Source: Caprimulgus europaeus
Lineage: Eukaryota; Chordata; Aves; Caprimulgiformes; Caprimulgidae
Assembly (NCBI GenBank): GCA_907165065.1
Contig: OU015523.1
Span: 43,885,702-43,949,701 of the forward strand
Length of the DNA: 64,000 nt
Reading direction: 5' to 3'
Positions 62,476 through 64,000 of the stretch are shown in pieces; the stretch's first letter is position 1, and the number at the start of each line of letters is the position of its first letter. Made by a program: the position numbers and the translations under genes. Under the pieces are notes generated by a model. It was given only the letters and a program-made list of their open reading frames with translations, was not told the origin of the DNA and did no database searches.

Positions 62476-63940
62476 GATTAGTACCTCAGGTGCTGCCTTA
62501 GTTGCCAAAAAAAGAACAACCACTGACAAATTAAGCACTGTGTGTGTTTTCATTTATGGTGTTACTTAAAGGAATCATTGAAGAGTTAAGGCCTAAGAAA
62601 TCCATCAGCAGATTTGCCAGAAGTCTTCATGTTTGACAAGATGTGACACATTTAGAAATGGTAGAGCTAGCAAGAAAATTAGTAATGCAGTTGTGATGAT
62701 TATGGAAACATTATTGTGCACATGTAACAAAACCCAACATCTTTTTACTGATGCTTTTAGTGTTTTAAATATTCTCTTAGAAATCCCTTTTCAATTCTTT
62801 AGAGAAAAAATTAATGTGGCGCTCTGCCTGGATTTAATAGACATCTGGGCATGCCTGATTGTGAATGTTGCCAAATTCCACATTTAATTTCTGAGTTCCC
62901 AACCAGACTTTGAATATCTTTGTGTCTTTTGCACCAAATTAATTATGGACATAAGCTGATTGAATGGGTTTTTGATACTTGTCACTTAATATTTTGAAGT
63001 CTAGGGGACTTTGTTCCATCATTACTTATTCACAGCATAGTCAAAGTATTCATATAACTTGAATTAAAAAGTGCTTTATTTTTTCCCCTTTATCTGTGTT
63101 TCAGCAAGTCAGTGTTGTGGTTTATTTGTAAGAAGGCTAATCACTTTCTTTTATAGAGGTGGTGATGTTGAAAGAAGCCATGTGGAGTGTAGTTGTATGA
63201 AGTAAATTTTCTGAACTGATAATTCGTGGGGGCTGCACACAGAAATGGTGCTGGTTTAAATACATTATTCTGAAGTTGCTTTGGAGTCATCTACTCTCTT
63301 GTGTGTCCACTTTCAAATGTTTAAGAATGATTGCCATTGACTAACTTGGTTTACTTGTATTAGTCCAATGTGGGCTCCAGCTGGAACTTTGTCTCCCCTT
63401 CATTCCCTAACAACTGATGACGTGGCTTGTCCTGGCAGTGGTGCCATCTCCTTTCCACTGGGCTCCATAGACTTGCATTGTACGCAAAGGAGGGGCAGTG
63501 CTAAAAGAAGCCTAGAATGCTGTTCTGACTTAACCCCATTTCCTAGAATGTTTTAATAGAGGACCCCCAAATATCTACCCCGTGTGAAGACTGAGGTGCC
63601 AAAGTGACTGTATTTCCTTCAGCTGTATAGGGTGGTGATGCAGTATTCCTAATCAGAGCTGTGGGGCTCTGGAAGATGCTTGCTTCAGTGCATCCATCTT
63701 TCAAAACTGATGAGCTTTGTTTCTTTGGTACAGACTTACTAATTTTGGTCATTGGGCTGTTGATTAAAACAGTCTGGGACTGTCTAAAGAACAAAAGAAA
63801 ACAAACAAACAAAACTCCAGAATGTTATGCTTCTTAGCTTCCAGAGAAATTTTAACAGCTCCAAGTGCAAGATCCAAGAGACCTGCTAAGTCCATAAAGT
63901 AAAGCTTAGGGTGAAATCACAATATAATTTCTTTTTTCAG
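62476..63940 (+). other. Putative first intron, right part
   Basis: This is unique sequence without a supported exon. It ends in a splice-acceptor-like AATTTCTTTTTTCAG at 63926-63940. The frames at 62633-62887 and 63368-63556 have no features. Confidence 0.4.
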
Positions 63941-64000
63941 ACTTTAGGAGGGGGAATGCTGCTGTTCAAGCCAAGAGAGCATGGAAAGAAGAGTGGGGAA
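63941..64000 (+). CDS. Candidate first coding exon, cut by window edge
   Basis: The exon would start after the acceptor TTTCTTTTTTCAG. The first ATG is at 63956-63958, 15 bases inside, in an acceptable context (G at -3). The 15 codons visible read MLLFKPREHGKKSGE, with no stop before the window ends. The basic, hydrophilic composition does not suggest a signal peptide. The spacing fits a gene with a CpG-island promoter and non-coding first exon about 5 kb upstream. I do not recognise the protein. It could also be a chance acceptor plus short open frame, and more sequence to the right would settle it. Confidence 0.4.

Overview
The window looks like nuclear DNA from a bird. The main evidence is at least ten 5'-truncated CR1 LINE copies, nine of which keep recognisable CR1 3' ends; the best-preserved ones end in the ATTCTRTG-type octamer tail. 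A solo ERVL-type LTR of the kind common in bird genomes is also present. I see no bacterial gene organisation. Most open frames in the first 58 kb are short, lack codon structure, or lie inside repeats, so this part reads as intergenic DNA or a very long intron.

Layout. Positions 1-5 kb are repeat-rich: a CR1 fragment, a second CR1 split by a nested ERVL-type solo LTR, a roughly 600 bp imperfect palindrome, a probable hAT-type MITE and an old CR1 remnant. Positions 5-25 kb are mostly unique AT-rich sequence, with a GC-richer patch at 13.6-15.2 kb and a well-preserved CR1 at 16.0-16.5 kb. A 355 bp purine-only microsatellite, (GGAA)31 followed by (GAAA)n, lies at 25.24-25.60 kb. The longest CR1 copy (27.4-28.6 kb) keeps the C-terminal part of a broken reverse transcriptase. 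Positions 28.6-58.3 kb are unique sequence broken by CR1 copies at 41.2, 48.4, 49.9 and 54.0 kb.

A strong CpG island at about 58.39-59.45 kb is the only convincing gene-related feature. It has Sp1-type GC boxes, no TATA box and several consensus 5' splice donors facing right. About 5 kb further on, at the right edge of the window, a good 3' splice acceptor precedes an open frame with an ATG. The simplest reading is a promoter with a non-coding first exon, a first intron of about 5 kb, and the first coding exon cut off at position 64000. I could not identify the gene from the 15 residues visible.

I found no tRNA, rRNA, CRISPR array, operon or obvious new multi-gene system. The most unusual items are the long imperfect palindrome, the splice-donor-rich CpG island with an internal 30 bp duplication, and the exact two-block microsatellite.
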